Origin: Motiliproteus sp041586735
Lineage (GTDB): Bacteria; Pseudomonadota; Gammaproteobacteria; Pseudomonadales; Balneatricaceae
DNA: 64,000 bases
Assembly (NCBI GenBank): GCA_041586735.1
Contig: JBFGZQ010000002.1
Location: forward strand, 62,001-126,000
Direction: 5' to 3'
Numbering within the stretch: the first letter of the stretch is position 1; every line of letters begins with the position of its first letter. Positions 35,450 to 44,441 of the stretch are shown piece after piece. Position numbers and translations under genes: made by a program. Below the pieces are notes generated by a model. It was not told the DNA's origin. It made no database searches and worked only from the letters and a program-made list of their open reading frames with translations.

Positions 35450-36790
35450 ATGCTGGACAAAGTTATTATTGCCAACCGCGGCGAGATCGCGCTGCGCATC
35501 CTGCGCGCCTGTCGCGAACTGGGCATCAAAACGGTTGCCGTACACTCTGTGGTCGATCGCAACCTGATGCACGTACGGATGGCCGACGAAGCAGTCTGCA
35601 TCGGACCCAACCTGTCGACCGAAAGCTACCTCAACATCCCTAGCCTGATCAGCGCAGGTGAAGTCACCGATGCCATGGGCATCCACCCGGGGTACGGATT
35701 TCTGGCTGAAAACGCAGGCTTCGCCGAACAGGTTGAGAACAGCGGCTTCGTTTTCATCGGCCCCAAAGCCGAAACCATTCGGCTGATGGGCGACAAAGTA
35801 TCGGCCATCAAGGCGATGAAAGCGGCTGGCGTGCCCACCGTACCGGGTTCTGATGGCCCATTAGACGACGACAACGAGCGTACTGCCAAGATCGCTCGCC
35901 GCATCGGCTATCCGGTCATTATCAAGGCATCCGCCGGTGGCGGTGGCCGCGGCATGCGCGTGGTGCATACTGAAGCCGCACTGATCAACTCGATTCATAT
36001 CACCCAGGCCGAATCCAAAGCCGCCTTCGGTGACGATACCGTGTATATGGAGAAGTTCCTCGAGAACCCGCGTCACGTCGAAGTACAGGTACTGGCCGAC
36101 GGCCAGGGTAACGCCATCCACCTTTACGACCGTGACTGCTCGATGCAGCGTCGCCACCAAAAAGTGGTTGAAGAGGCTCCGGCTCCTTTTATCGACGAGG
36201 CCGCACGCGCAGCCGTACTGCAAAGCTGCGTGGATGCCTGTATCAAGATCAACTACCGCGGCGCAGGAACTTTCGAGTTTCTCTACGAAGACGGCGGTTT
36301 CTATTTCATCGAAATGAACACCCGGGTCCAGGTAGAACACCCGGTCACCGAGATGATCACCGGCGTCGACATCGTCAAGGAACAACTGAAGATCGCCAGC
36401 GGTATGCCCCTGTCACTAAGACAGGAGGATATCAAAGTCAATGGCCACGCCTTTGAGTGCCGCATCAACGCCGAAGACCCCAAGACCTTTCTGCCCTGTC
36501 CGGGCCTGGTCAGTCACTTCCACGCGCCCGGCGGACTCGGGGTGCGGGTCGATTCGCATCTCTACAGCGGCTACACCGTACCACCCTACTATGATTCGCT
36601 GATCGCCAAGCTGATCACTCACGGCGAAGACCGCGCCACTGCGCTGATACGGATGCGTAACGCCCTGGACGAGACCTTGATTGAGGGCATCAAGACCAAC
36701 ATCCCGCTGCAGCAGGATATTGTTCGTGATACCCATTTCCAGAAGGGCGGGGTCAATATCCATTACCTGGAGAAAAAGCTCGGTTTATAA
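35450..36790 (+). CDS. accC: Biotin carboxylase subunit of acetyl-CoA carboxylase
   Basis: A 446-residue ATP-grasp enzyme. It has IANRGEIALRILRACRELG at the N-terminus, the glycine-rich ATP lid ASAGGGGRGMRVV, RDCSMQRRHQKVVEEAPAP, and EMNTRVQVEHPVTEM with the catalytic residues. It carboxylates biotin on AccB using ATP and bicarbonate. Length is standard. Confidence 0.98.
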   Translation: MLDKVIIANRGEIALRILRACRELGIKTVAVHSVVDRNLMHVRMADEAVCIGPNLSTESYLNIPSLISAGEVTDAMGIHPGYGFLAENAGFAEQVENSGFVFIGPKAETIRLMGDKVSAIKAMKAAGVPTVPGSDGPLDDDNERTAKIARRIGYPVIIKASAGGGGRGMRVVHTEAALINSIHITQAESKAAFGDDTVYMEKFLENPRHVEVQVLADGQGNAIHLYDRDCSMQRRHQKVVEEAPAPFIDEAARAAVLQSCVDACIKINYRGAGTFEFLYEDGGFYFIEMNTRVQVEHPVTEMITGVDIVKEQLKIASGMPLSLRQEDIKVNGHAFECRINAEDPKTFLPCPGLVSHFHAPGGLGVRVDSHLYSGYTVPPYYDSLIAKLITHGEDRATALIRMRNALDETLIEGIKTNIPLQQDIVRDTHFQKGGVNIHYLEKKLGL

Positions 36791-36885
36791 GCGCTGCTGT
36801 AGCACCGACTATAAAAGCACCGACCCTAAGGCTTCGGCGATAACAATTCTGGCCATACAAACGCTGGCTATACAACTTTCGACCA

Positions 36886-36913
36886 CGAACCCTCTCCATA
36901 GAGGGTTCGTTAT
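36886..36913 (+). terminator. Terminator or attenuator hairpin between accC and prmA
   Basis: A perfect ten-base stem, CGAACCCTCT / AGAGGGTTCG, with a four-base loop, followed by TTATTT. It would end the aroQ-accBC transcript, or reduce readthrough into prmA, whose start is about 70 bases further on. Confidence 0.7.
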
Positions 36914-36979
36914 TTGCACGCCAAACCACGTCCAGGCACTCTGGATACCACCCGCACTCTTAACCTCACCGAGACGCTC

Positions 36980-37885
36980 ATGCCCTGGCTCCAGATAAAA
37001 CTCGAAACCCCACCTCTGTTAAGCGAACAGTACGAAGACTTGCTGCTAGAGGCTGGCGCTTGCGCGGTCACTCTGGAGGACGCCGCCGACCAGCCGCTGT
37101 TTGAACCCGAACGCGGCACCACGCCGCTATGGGACAACACCCGTATTATCGGCCTGTTCGATGCCCAGACCGATATGAACCAGGTCATTGAACGGCTCAA
37201 ACAGGGCCATCAACAGATCGCACCCGACTCATCGCTGCCCGCCTACAAGACCGAACTGGTCGAAGACAAAGACTGGGAGCGTGAGTGGATGGACAACTAC
37301 CACCCCATGCAGTTTGGCCAACGGCTCTGGGTCTGCCCCAGCTCCAAACCTGTCCCGGATCCCAGCGCTATCAACGTAATGCTAGACCCAGGACTGGCCT
37401 TTGGTACCGGCACTCATCCCACCACCGCACTCTGCCTGGAGTGGCTTGAACAGCAAGATCTCCAGGACTGTACGCTGATCGACTACGGCTGCGGTTCTGG
37501 CATTCTAGGAATCGCCGCCATGCTGCTGGGCGCGACCCAGATGATCGGTATCGACATCGATCCTCAGGCGCTACAAGCCAGCCTGGATAACGCCCAACGC
37601 AACCAGATCGATACCGACCAGATCAAACTCTATTATCCGCCGCAACTGGTACAGCAGCATCCACATCTACAAGTTGATCTGCTGGTGGCTAACATCCTCG
37701 CCGGTCCGCTGGTCGAACTGGCAGCCACTCTGCAAGCGCTACTCAAGCCCGGCGGTAAGCTGGCACTGTCCGGGGTACTAGCTACCCAGACCGAGCAACT
37801 GATCCACGCCTATACACCCTGGTTTCATCTCGACACCCCAGTACTACGTGACGAATGGGTTCGCTTAACCGGTGTGCGCCGCTAG
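36980..37885 (+). CDS. prmA: Ribosomal protein L11 methyltransferase PrmA
   Basis: A 301-residue enzyme if started at the ATG at 36980 (MPWLQIKLETPPLLSEQYED); the upstream extension starts at a TTG at 36914 in the hairpin tail and is not conserved. It has GLAFGTGTHPTTALCLEWLE, the substrate-recognition motif, the SAM site DYGCGSGILGIAAM, and LLVANILAGPLVEL. It trimethylates several amino groups of L11. Its position after accC is widely conserved. Confidence 0.96.
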   Translation: MPWLQIKLETPPLLSEQYEDLLLEAGACAVTLEDAADQPLFEPERGTTPLWDNTRIIGLFDAQTDMNQVIERLKQGHQQIAPDSSLPAYKTELVEDKDWEREWMDNYHPMQFGQRLWVCPSSKPVPDPSAINVMLDPGLAFGTGTHPTTALCLEWLEQQDLQDCTLIDYGCGSGILGIAAMLLGATQMIGIDIDPQALQASLDNAQRNQIDTDQIKLYYPPQLVQQHPHLQVDLLVANILAGPLVELAATLQALLKPGGKLALSGVLATQTEQLIHAYTPWFHLDTPVLRDEWVRLTGVRR

Positions 37886-37901
37886 GACGGGACATACACC
37901 C

Positions 37902-38609
37902 ATGCGCCAGCAACTCATCACCCAATGCCCGGCTTGCAAGACCCGCTTTGATGTCAGTCGCGAACAACTCCGCACGGCTAACGGCCAGGTCCGCTGTAGC
38001 CACTGCCAGCAGATTTTTGTCGGCACCAAGCACCTAGAGAGCCGCGCCACCCTCATCAAGAAGCCCCGCAACAGCATCCCTCGCGAGCCGATAATACTCA
38101 GCACCCGACATCGTGATCCGAGCCCTGCGCAGATCACCTGGAGCCTGCTGATCCTGCTAACCCTCTCGGGCATAGGGCTACAGGTACTCTGGTTCGAGCG
38201 CGATCAATTATCCAAACAATCACTGCTTGAGCCGTTCTATGCCTACGCTTGCCAGACCCTCGACTGCCGCCTGGCACCCCGTCAGGACCTACTGAGGATC
38301 AACAGTCAGCAACTGCTGATCCGCCAGCACCCCGACTACGCCAACGCGGTCACTCTGGATCTGCTGCTGATCAACCAGGCGCCCTTTGACCAGCCCTTTC
38401 CCGCATTACAGCTGAGCTTCTCCGGCCTGGATAACAGCTTAAGAGCCGCCCGGGTGTTTCAGCCGCACGAATATATCGGCGGCGACCTTGGTCCGGCAGA
38501 GCTGATGCCCAGCAATAGCCCGGTTCAGGTGCATCTTGAGCTCCTCGACCCCGGCACGCTAGCACCTAGCTATCAACTGCAGTTCCTACCCGCCAAAATG
38601 GCTTTTTGA
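37902..38609 (+). CDS. Zinc-ribbon and DUF3426 domain protein
   Basis: A 235-residue protein from the ATG at 37902 (MRQQLITQCPACKTRFDV); the frame is open from a GTG at 37872. The N-terminal MJ0042-type zinc ribbon has paired CPAC and CSHC cysteine motifs. It continues with a basic linker, a single transmembrane helix (ITWSLLILLTLSGIGLQVLW), and a periplasmic DUF3426 domain with FPALQLSFSGLDN. The function is unknown. Its place between prmA and dusB-fis is conserved in Pseudomonas-type genomes. Confidence 0.88.
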   Translation: MRQQLITQCPACKTRFDVSREQLRTANGQVRCSHCQQIFVGTKHLESRATLIKKPRNSIPREPIILSTRHRDPSPAQITWSLLILLTLSGIGLQVLWFERDQLSKQSLLEPFYAYACQTLDCRLAPRQDLLRINSQQLLIRQHPDYANAVTLDLLLINQAPFDQPFPALQLSFSGLDNSLRAARVFQPHEYIGGDLGPAELMPSNSPVQVHLELLDPGTLAPSYQLQFLPAKMAF

Positions 38610-38771
38610 GCAACAAACAACCAACTCCTCTTCCCCCAGCAGGGCTTCTGCGAGTATCATTAGCGCCCTATCCGGCACAGACTTTACGATTGATCCTATG
38701 CAGATCAATGGCGCTTTAGCATTGCCGGTCAAAATGTTTTTAAGCTTTACGATCCCTAAGACGAGTAGCGC

Positions 38772-39767
38772 GTGTTCAAGATTGGTCCCTACAGCATTGA
38801 TAGCCAGGTGGTACTTGCACCCATGGCGGGCGTTACGGACCAACCGTTCCGTCACCTGTGCCGTCAGCAGGGGGCCGGACTGACACCTTCAGAGATGATC
38901 ACCGCCGACAAACGGCTCTGGAACAGTCGTAAATCACGCCAGCGCCTCAACCACAGCGGCGAACCCGAACCGCGTATTATCCAGATTGCCGGCGGCGATC
39001 CGCAGATGCTGGCGGATGCGGCACGTCTCAATGCCGACAGCGGTGCCCAGATTATCGATATCAATATGGGCTGCCCCGCCAAAAAAGTGTGTAACAAGGC
39101 GGCAGGATCGGCCTTGTTACGCGACGAAGGCCTGGTCCAAGACATTTTGCAAGCCGTGGTCGCTGCGGTGTCGATACCCGTCACCCTAAAGATCCGTACC
39201 GGCTGGGATCTCGACCACCGTAACGGCTTGCGGATCGCGCGCATCGCCGAACGGAGCGGCATTGCCGCGCTAGCCGTCCATGGCCGTACCCGCGCCTGCG
39301 GTTTTCGAGGGGAGGCCGAATACACTACCATCGCCGAGATCCGCCAGGCGATCGCCATACCACTGATAGCCAACGGTGATATTGATTCGGCCGATAAAGC
39401 CAAACAGGTCCTGGCATTTACCGGTGCCGATGCGGTCATGATCGGCCGCGCCGCCCAGGGTCAACCCTGGATCTTTGCTCAGATCGACCACTTCCTGAAG
39501 ACCGGTGAACGCCTTGCCGCGCCCTCAACAGCGACCATCGAAGCGATAATAACAAGCCATCTACAGGCCTTGTATGCGTTTTATGGTCTGTACCTAGGGG
39601 TCAGGATTGCCCGTAAACACGTCGGCTGGTACCTGGCCGCACTGCTGGGCAACAACACCCCGAAAACCTTTCGTGCGCAATTCAACAGCCTCGAACACCC
39701 ACACCAACAGTTGTCGGCTATTAGCGAGTTTTTTGCCCTCTACCGACTTACTATTCAAGCGGCATAG
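38772..39767 (+). CDS. dusB: tRNA-dihydrouridine synthase B
   Basis: A 331-residue FMN enzyme that reduces U17 of tRNA. It starts at GTG (38772). It has LAPMAGVTDQPFR, the family catalytic segment NMGCPAKKVCNKAAGSALL with the proton-donor Cys, KIRTGWD, and HGRTRACGF. It forms an operon with fis, separated by five bases, the arrangement seen throughout gammaproteobacteria. Transcription is therefore probably growth-rate controlled along with fis. Confidence 0.97.
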   Translation: MFKIGPYSIDSQVVLAPMAGVTDQPFRHLCRQQGAGLTPSEMITADKRLWNSRKSRQRLNHSGEPEPRIIQIAGGDPQMLADAARLNADSGAQIIDINMGCPAKKVCNKAAGSALLRDEGLVQDILQAVVAAVSIPVTLKIRTGWDLDHRNGLRIARIAERSGIAALAVHGRTRACGFRGEAEYTTIAEIRQAIAIPLIANGDIDSADKAKQVLAFTGADAVMIGRAAQGQPWIFAQIDHFLKTGERLAAPSTATIEAIITSHLQALYAFYGLYLGVRIARKHVGWYLAALLGNNTPKTFRAQFNSLEHPHQQLSAISEFFALYRLTIQAA

Positions 39768-39772
39768 ATCCC

Positions 39773-40084
39773 ATGACATTAGGTAGTACTCTCCCAGTGA
39801 CCGAACAAGATACACCTCTACAACTCTCTGCAACTGCGGCTAACGAGCAGATCCAGCCGAAGCGGCTGCGCCAAAGTGTCGCCGAAGCGGTCGACCACTA
39901 TTTCAAACAACTCGATGGCCAGCCCGCCAGTAACGTCTACGATCTAGTGCTTAGCGAAATAGAAGCGCCACTGCTCGAAGCGGTGATGATCTACACCCGC
40001 GACAATCAGACCCGAGCCTCCGAGGTACTGGGACTGAATCGCGGCACCCTACGTAAAAAGCTCAAACAGTACGGGCTGCTTTAA
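39773..40084 (+). CDS. fis: DNA-binding nucleoid protein Fis
   Basis: A 103-residue protein with a helix-turn-helix at the C-terminus (TRASEVLGLNRGTLRKKLKQYGLL) and the core YDLVLSEIEAPLLEAVMIY. Fis bends DNA, activates rRNA promoters and shapes chromosome topology during rapid growth. It lies directly after dusB. The N-terminus is slightly divergent and about five residues longer than the E. coli protein. Confidence 0.97.
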   Translation: MTLGSTLPVTEQDTPLQLSATAANEQIQPKRLRQSVAEAVDHYFKQLDGQPASNVYDLVLSEIEAPLLEAVMIYTRDNQTRASEVLGLNRGTLRKKLKQYGLL

Positions 40085-40141
40085 GCGGCCCAGCCTCCTA
40101 CTCTTGTATCCGCAACCTTTCTAGTTGAGACGTACCCTTTC

Positions 40142-41731
40142 ATGCCTGAAACTATCAATCCGATCAAGATCCGCCGCGCCCTGATCAGCGTGTCTGACAA
40201 AAGTGGCATCGTCGAATTCGCTCAAGCGCTTAGCGCTCAGGGCGTAGAGATCCTCTCTACCGGTGGTACCTACAAACTGCTGTGTGACAACCAGGTCGCC
40301 GCGGTCGAAGTCTCCGATTACACCCAGTTCCCCGAGATGATGGACGGCCGGGTCAAGACCCTGCACCCCAAAGTACACGGCGGCATTCTGGGGCGTCGCG
40401 GTCAGGACGACGCGGTGATGACCGAGCATGGCATCAAGCCCATCGACATGGTCGTGGTCAACCTGTACCCGTTCGAACAGACCATCGCTCGTGCCGACTG
40501 CACCCTGCCGATGGCGATTGAAAACATCGATATCGGCGGCCCGACCATGGTGCGCTCTGCGGCCAAGAACAACGCCTTTGTGGCGATCGTCGTTAACGCG
40601 GAGTCCTACGCCAGCGTGCTCCAAGAGCTGGCCGACAACGACGGCCAGCTGTTTCAGGCGACCCGCTTTGACCTGGCCGTACAGGCATTCGAGCATACGG
40701 CCGCCTATGACGGCGCAATCGCCAACTACCTCGGCAACCGCATCGATCGCGACAGCGACAACCCCTCCAACTTCCCGCGCACCTTCAATACCCAGTTTAT
40801 TAAGGCACAGGAGATGCGTTACGGTGAGAACCCGCACCAGCGTGCCGCCTTCTATGTCGAAAAGAACCCTGCCGAGCCTTCGGTGTCAACGGCTCATCAG
40901 CTGCAAGGTAAAGCGCTGTCGTTCAATAACGTCGCCGATACCGATGCGGCGCTGGAGTGCGTCAAGCCATTCCGTGAGCCCGCCTGTGTGATCGTCAAAC
41001 ACGCCAACCCCTGCGGTGTAGCGATCGGCGACGACATCCTCGAGGCGTACAACCTGGCCTTTCAAACCGACCCTACCTCCGCATTCGGCGGCATCATCGC
41101 CTTTAACCGCGAGCTGGATGAAACCACCGCAGCGGCAATCGTGGCACGGCAGTTTGTCGAGGTGATCATCGCCCCCAGCGTGTCCCAGGCAGCATCGGAT
41201 GTGATCGCCGCCAAGCCCAATGTGCGCTTGCTGGAGTGCGGCGAGTGGAGCGATGTCCGTGCCACGTCCTTTGATTTCAAACGCGTCAACGGCGGCCTGC
41301 TGGTGCAGGACAACGACCTGGGCATGGTCGAGGCCAGCGAACTCAAAGTGGTGACCGAGCGCACCCCGACGGCGCAACAGCTACGTGATCTGCTGTTTGC
41401 CTGGCAGGTGGCCAAATACGTTAAATCCAACGCCATCGTCTATGTCAAGAATGGCCAGACCATCGGGGTCGGTGCGGGACAGATGAGCCGGGTATACAGC
41501 GCCAAGATCGCCGGTATCAAAGCCGCCGATGAGGGCCTGGAAGTGCCGGGTTCGGTGATGGCCTCCGATGCCTTCTTCCCCTTCCGTGACGGTATCGACG
41601 CCGCCGCAGCGGCAGGGATCGTCGCAGTAATCCAGCCCGGTGGCTCGATGCGTGATGACGAAGTGATCGCCGCGGCTAACGAAGCGGGGATTGCCATGGT
41701 GTTCACCGGGATGCGCCACTTCCGCCATTAA
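40142..41731 (+). CDS. purH: Bifunctional AICAR formyltransferase/IMP cyclohydrolase
   Basis: A 529-residue enzyme that performs the last two steps of IMP synthesis. The N-terminal IMP cyclohydrolase (about 1-200) has SVSDKSGIVEFAQAL and MDGRVKTLHPKVHGGIL. The C-terminal AICAR transformylase has the catalytic KHANPCG motif and SDAFFPFRDGID. It is followed by purD, with a long palindrome between them. Confidence 0.98.
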   Translation: MPETINPIKIRRALISVSDKSGIVEFAQALSAQGVEILSTGGTYKLLCDNQVAAVEVSDYTQFPEMMDGRVKTLHPKVHGGILGRRGQDDAVMTEHGIKPIDMVVVNLYPFEQTIARADCTLPMAIENIDIGGPTMVRSAAKNNAFVAIVVNAESYASVLQELADNDGQLFQATRFDLAVQAFEHTAAYDGAIANYLGNRIDRDSDNPSNFPRTFNTQFIKAQEMRYGENPHQRAAFYVEKNPAEPSVSTAHQLQGKALSFNNVADTDAALECVKPFREPACVIVKHANPCGVAIGDDILEAYNLAFQTDPTSAFGGIIAFNRELDETTAAAIVARQFVEVIIAPSVSQAASDVIAAKPNVRLLECGEWSDVRATSFDFKRVNGGLLVQDNDLGMVEASELKVVTERTPTAQQLRDLLFAWQVAKYVKSNAIVYVKNGQTIGVGAGQMSRVYSAKIAGIKAADEGLEVPGSVMASDAFFPFRDGIDAAAAAGIVAVIQPGGSMRDDEVIAAANEAGIAMVFTGMRHFRH

Positions 41732-41737
41732 GCTTGT

Positions 41738-41858
41738 GCAAAGCGGCTGCGCTCGGTAATGCGTCGTTGAAAGCCAGCTCAGGCTGCTCATTTGCAATTG
41801 CAAACTGCGCGCCTTCGCTGGCTTTCGCCTAGCCTGACCTTCGCTCGCTGCACTTTGC
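41738..41858. repeat. Interrupted ~120-bp palindrome between purH and purD
   Basis: The centre is a perfect 14-bp palindrome TTTGCAATTGCAAA (41791-41804). Exactly symmetric about the same centre are GAAAGCCAGC (41769-41778) and GCTGGCTTTC (41817-41826). A further pair, GCAAAG (41738-41743) and CTTTGC (41853-41858), lies at the outside with a one-base offset. It starts about seven bases after the purH stop. The transcript would fold into one long interrupted hairpin; there is no T-run. It may be a dispersed palindromic unit or an RNA processing element. Confidence 0.8.
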
Positions 41859-41921
41859 CCTAACCTTAAGCCAACATATTAAGACTGAATCCAGTTCAGT
41901 CAGTGATTCTAAGGAATAGCC

Positions 41922-43208
41922 ATGAAAGTATTGGTACTCGGTAGCGGTGGTCGTGAGCACGCACTGGCATGGAAAGCCGCCAGTGATCCACGCGTTAGCC
42001 AGGTTTTCGTCGCCCCTGGCAATGCCGGCACGGCGCTGGAGCCGAAGCTCGAAAACGTCGCCATCGATGTCATGGACGTCGCGGCCCAGATCGCCTTCGC
42101 CCAGGCCAATGCGATCGATCTGACCATCGTCGGCCCCGAGGCACCGCTGGTGGCCGGCGTGGTCGATAAGTTTCAAGCGGCAGGGCTGGCGGTGTTCGGT
42201 CCTAGCGCTGGCGCGGCCCAGCTGGAGGGCTCCAAGGCGTTTACCAAAGATTTTCTAGCGCGACACCAGATCCCAACCGGCTACTACCAGAATTTTACCG
42301 AGCTGCAGCCGGCGTTGGCGTACCTGCGCAAGGTCGGCGCGCCAATCGTAGTCAAGGCCGACGGCCTAGCCGCAGGCAAGGGCGTAATCGTGGCCATGAC
42401 CCTGGCTGAAGCCGAAACTGCGGTGCAGGATATGCTCTCTGGCAACGCCTTTGGCGACGCCGGCTGCCGCGTGGTGATCGAGGAGTTTCTCGATGGCGAA
42501 GAGGCCAGCTACATCGTCATCGCCGACGGCGGTAACGTGCTATCCATGGCCACCAGCCAAGATCACAAACGCGCTCTGGATGGTGACCAGGGCCCCAATA
42601 CCGGTGGTATGGGCGCCTACTCCCCGGCACCGGTAGTCACCCCGGAGATCGACGCTCGGGTAATGAACGAGGTAATCATGCCAACCATTCGCGGCATGGC
42701 GGCCGAGGGCAACGCCTACAGCGGTTTTCTGTATGCAGGGCTAATGATCATGGCCGATGGCACCCCCAAGGTGATCGAGTACAACTGCCGTTTCGGCGAC
42801 CCCGAAACCCAGCCGATCATGATGCGTCTCAAATCCAGTCTGGTTGAGCTCTGCGAAGCGGCGCTGGCGAAAAAGCTGGATCAGACTCAGGCCGACTGGG
42901 ATCCGCGTTCCGCGGTAGGCGTGGTGCTGGCAGCGGCCAATTACCCGGCCGACTACCCTAAGGGCGATATCATCAACCTGCCCGCGACCGAAGCCGAAGG
43001 CAGCAAGCTGTTTCATGCCGGTACCGCCGATCAGAACGGTCAGCTAGTCACGGCTGGCGGCCGAGTACTCTGCGCCACCGCGCTGGGCGATTCGGTCACC
43101 GATGCCCAGGCCAAAGCCTACGCCCTGCTCAAACAGGTCAGCTGGAAAGGGATGAGCTACCGCAGCGATATCGCCTACCGGGCCATTGCCCGCGAAACCG
43201 CTAGCTGA
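41922..43208 (+). CDS. purD: Phosphoribosylamine-glycine ligase (GAR synthetase)
   Basis: A 428-residue ATP-grasp enzyme of purine synthesis. It has KVLVLGSGGREHALAWKA at the N-terminus, FLDGEEASYIVIADG, DQGPNTGGMGAYSPAP, and EYNCRFGDPETQPIM. It ligates glycine to phosphoribosylamine. It follows purH with a 190-bp gap containing the palindrome. In Pseudomonas retS follows; here an unrelated region begins. Confidence 0.98.
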   Translation: MKVLVLGSGGREHALAWKAASDPRVSQVFVAPGNAGTALEPKLENVAIDVMDVAAQIAFAQANAIDLTIVGPEAPLVAGVVDKFQAAGLAVFGPSAGAAQLEGSKAFTKDFLARHQIPTGYYQNFTELQPALAYLRKVGAPIVVKADGLAAGKGVIVAMTLAEAETAVQDMLSGNAFGDAGCRVVIEEFLDGEEASYIVIADGGNVLSMATSQDHKRALDGDQGPNTGGMGAYSPAPVVTPEIDARVMNEVIMPTIRGMAAEGNAYSGFLYAGLMIMADGTPKVIEYNCRFGDPETQPIMMRLKSSLVELCEAALAKKLDQTQADWDPRSAVGVVLAAANYPADYPKGDIINLPATEAEGSKLFHAGTADQNGQLVTAGGRVLCATALGDSVTDAQAKAYALLKQVSWKGMSYRSDIAYRAIARETAS

Positions 43209-43236
43209 TTCTCGATCCGAGCCATCCGCATACCCA

Positions 43237-43259
43237 GGGCTCAATCGAGCCCTTTTTTT
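43237..43259 (+). terminator. Intrinsic terminator after purD
   Basis: The perfect stem GGGCTC / GAGCCC with the tetraloop AATC is followed by seven T. It ends the purH-purD transcript about 30 bases past the stop. Confidence 0.88.
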
Positions 43260-43389
43260 GCTGACCAAGACGGTCAATATAGCGACGCTTCTATGAAGCG
43301 TCGCGCCTATACCCAGAGCAATATGGATCCAACATCCCAGTACCGGGTAATAGATAACGATCCAGCCAGCCTAGAAGGCGTTGATCCCT

Positions 43390-44229
43390 TTAGGGGTCGA
43401 TATGCTGTAACTCAGGATTAAGACCTCGGGTATAGTTATCGAATACTCGCTCTATATACCCCTCAGATCTCATCTGCTCCATGGCCGCATTAACCTCTTG
43501 AACATAGTCGCTGCTAACCGTTTTCTTGGAAAAAAGCATGTAGGTAGGCCAGGTTAATACGACCAGATTTTGTCCGGGTCTAGCCGCGGATAACACGATA
43601 TCAATCTTGTCACTTAAATTATTTTGGGTAATAAAATACATCACTGGAAGCCAGTCACCCACCAACAGATCTACTCTATTTTTTAACAGCAAGTTGATGC
43701 TTTGCTCTGTCGAGCTCGAATCTATAACCTCGGAAAATTGCTGCTGATCGAGCGCCTGCCTAAAGGGCCCAGTGCCGTACAGATAGCCTCTACGTATGGC
43801 AATCGTTCGATCCTTAACGTCAGAAAAATCTGATGCCACCTGAATCTGATCCGCCCTTCTCTTAAAAAGAACGTACTGTTGCAGGATTAGCACGCTCTCA
43901 ACATACTCGCCCCATACTTGGCGTTCGTCATTTTTTCCCGCATTAAACAGCAGATCTGCTTGCCCGTTGCGGGTCACCAATACCGCCCGTTTCCAAGGCA
44001 AAAAATTAAACTCGACTCGCTCAACCCCCGTCCTTCTGGCCGCCTCTCTAATGATGTCAACCGCGATCCCTTTGGCGACGCCTGCCTCAGTAAACTCGTA
44101 CGGCGGGTACTCCAACGTAGACGCAATGAGCGTCCGACTCTTGTCAAAAGCATGGATCTCATTGGCCAAAACACAGCACAGTAGCGCTATCGCTAAGCTC
44201 ACTCTACTGCTTGGCATAAGAATGGTCAT
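43390..44229 (-). CDS. Periplasmic solute-binding protein (family 3), no transporter alongside
   Basis: A 279-residue protein with a signal peptide (about 1-28, ending NEIHAF), then a family 3 extracellular solute-binding fold (TLEYPPYEFTEAGVAKGIAVDIIREAARRTG at the N-terminus, in two adjoining conserved parts). Such proteins typically bind amino acids or other small polar compounds. No permease or ATPase gene is adjacent, so it may act as a stand-alone sensor or binding protein. It lies 212 bp downstream of the chemosensory operon on the same strand; whether they cooperate is unknown. Confidence 0.82.
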   Translation of the reverse strand: MTILMPSSRVSLAIALLCCVLANEIHAFDKSRTLIASTLEYPPYEFTEAGVAKGIAVDIIREAARRTGVERVEFNFLPWKRAVLVTRNGQADLLFNAGKNDERQVWGEYVESVLILQQYVLFKRRADQIQVASDFSDVKDRTIAIRRGYLYGTGPFRQALDQQQFSEVIDSSSTEQSINLLLKNRVDLLVGDWLPVMYFITQNNLSDKIDIVLSAARPGQNLVVLTWPTYMLFSKKTVSSDYVQEVNAAMEQMRSEGYIERVFDNYTRGLNPELQHIDP

Positions 44230-44441
44230 GGGGTCTATTACCGGCTATTCAGCTGCGGGTTAATAGCACGACACCGAGGCTGATAAAATCATTCTAGTTT
44301 ATGCCTAACTACAACGATCAAAAGCCCGACAATTGGCGAATAAATTCCGAATTTATGCATGATTCAGCCCGCACTCACGCCCGATACGGTGCGTATAGTT
44401 ACGCGTGTTAGCTGGGTTTGATCGATAACACTAGCGCCAGG

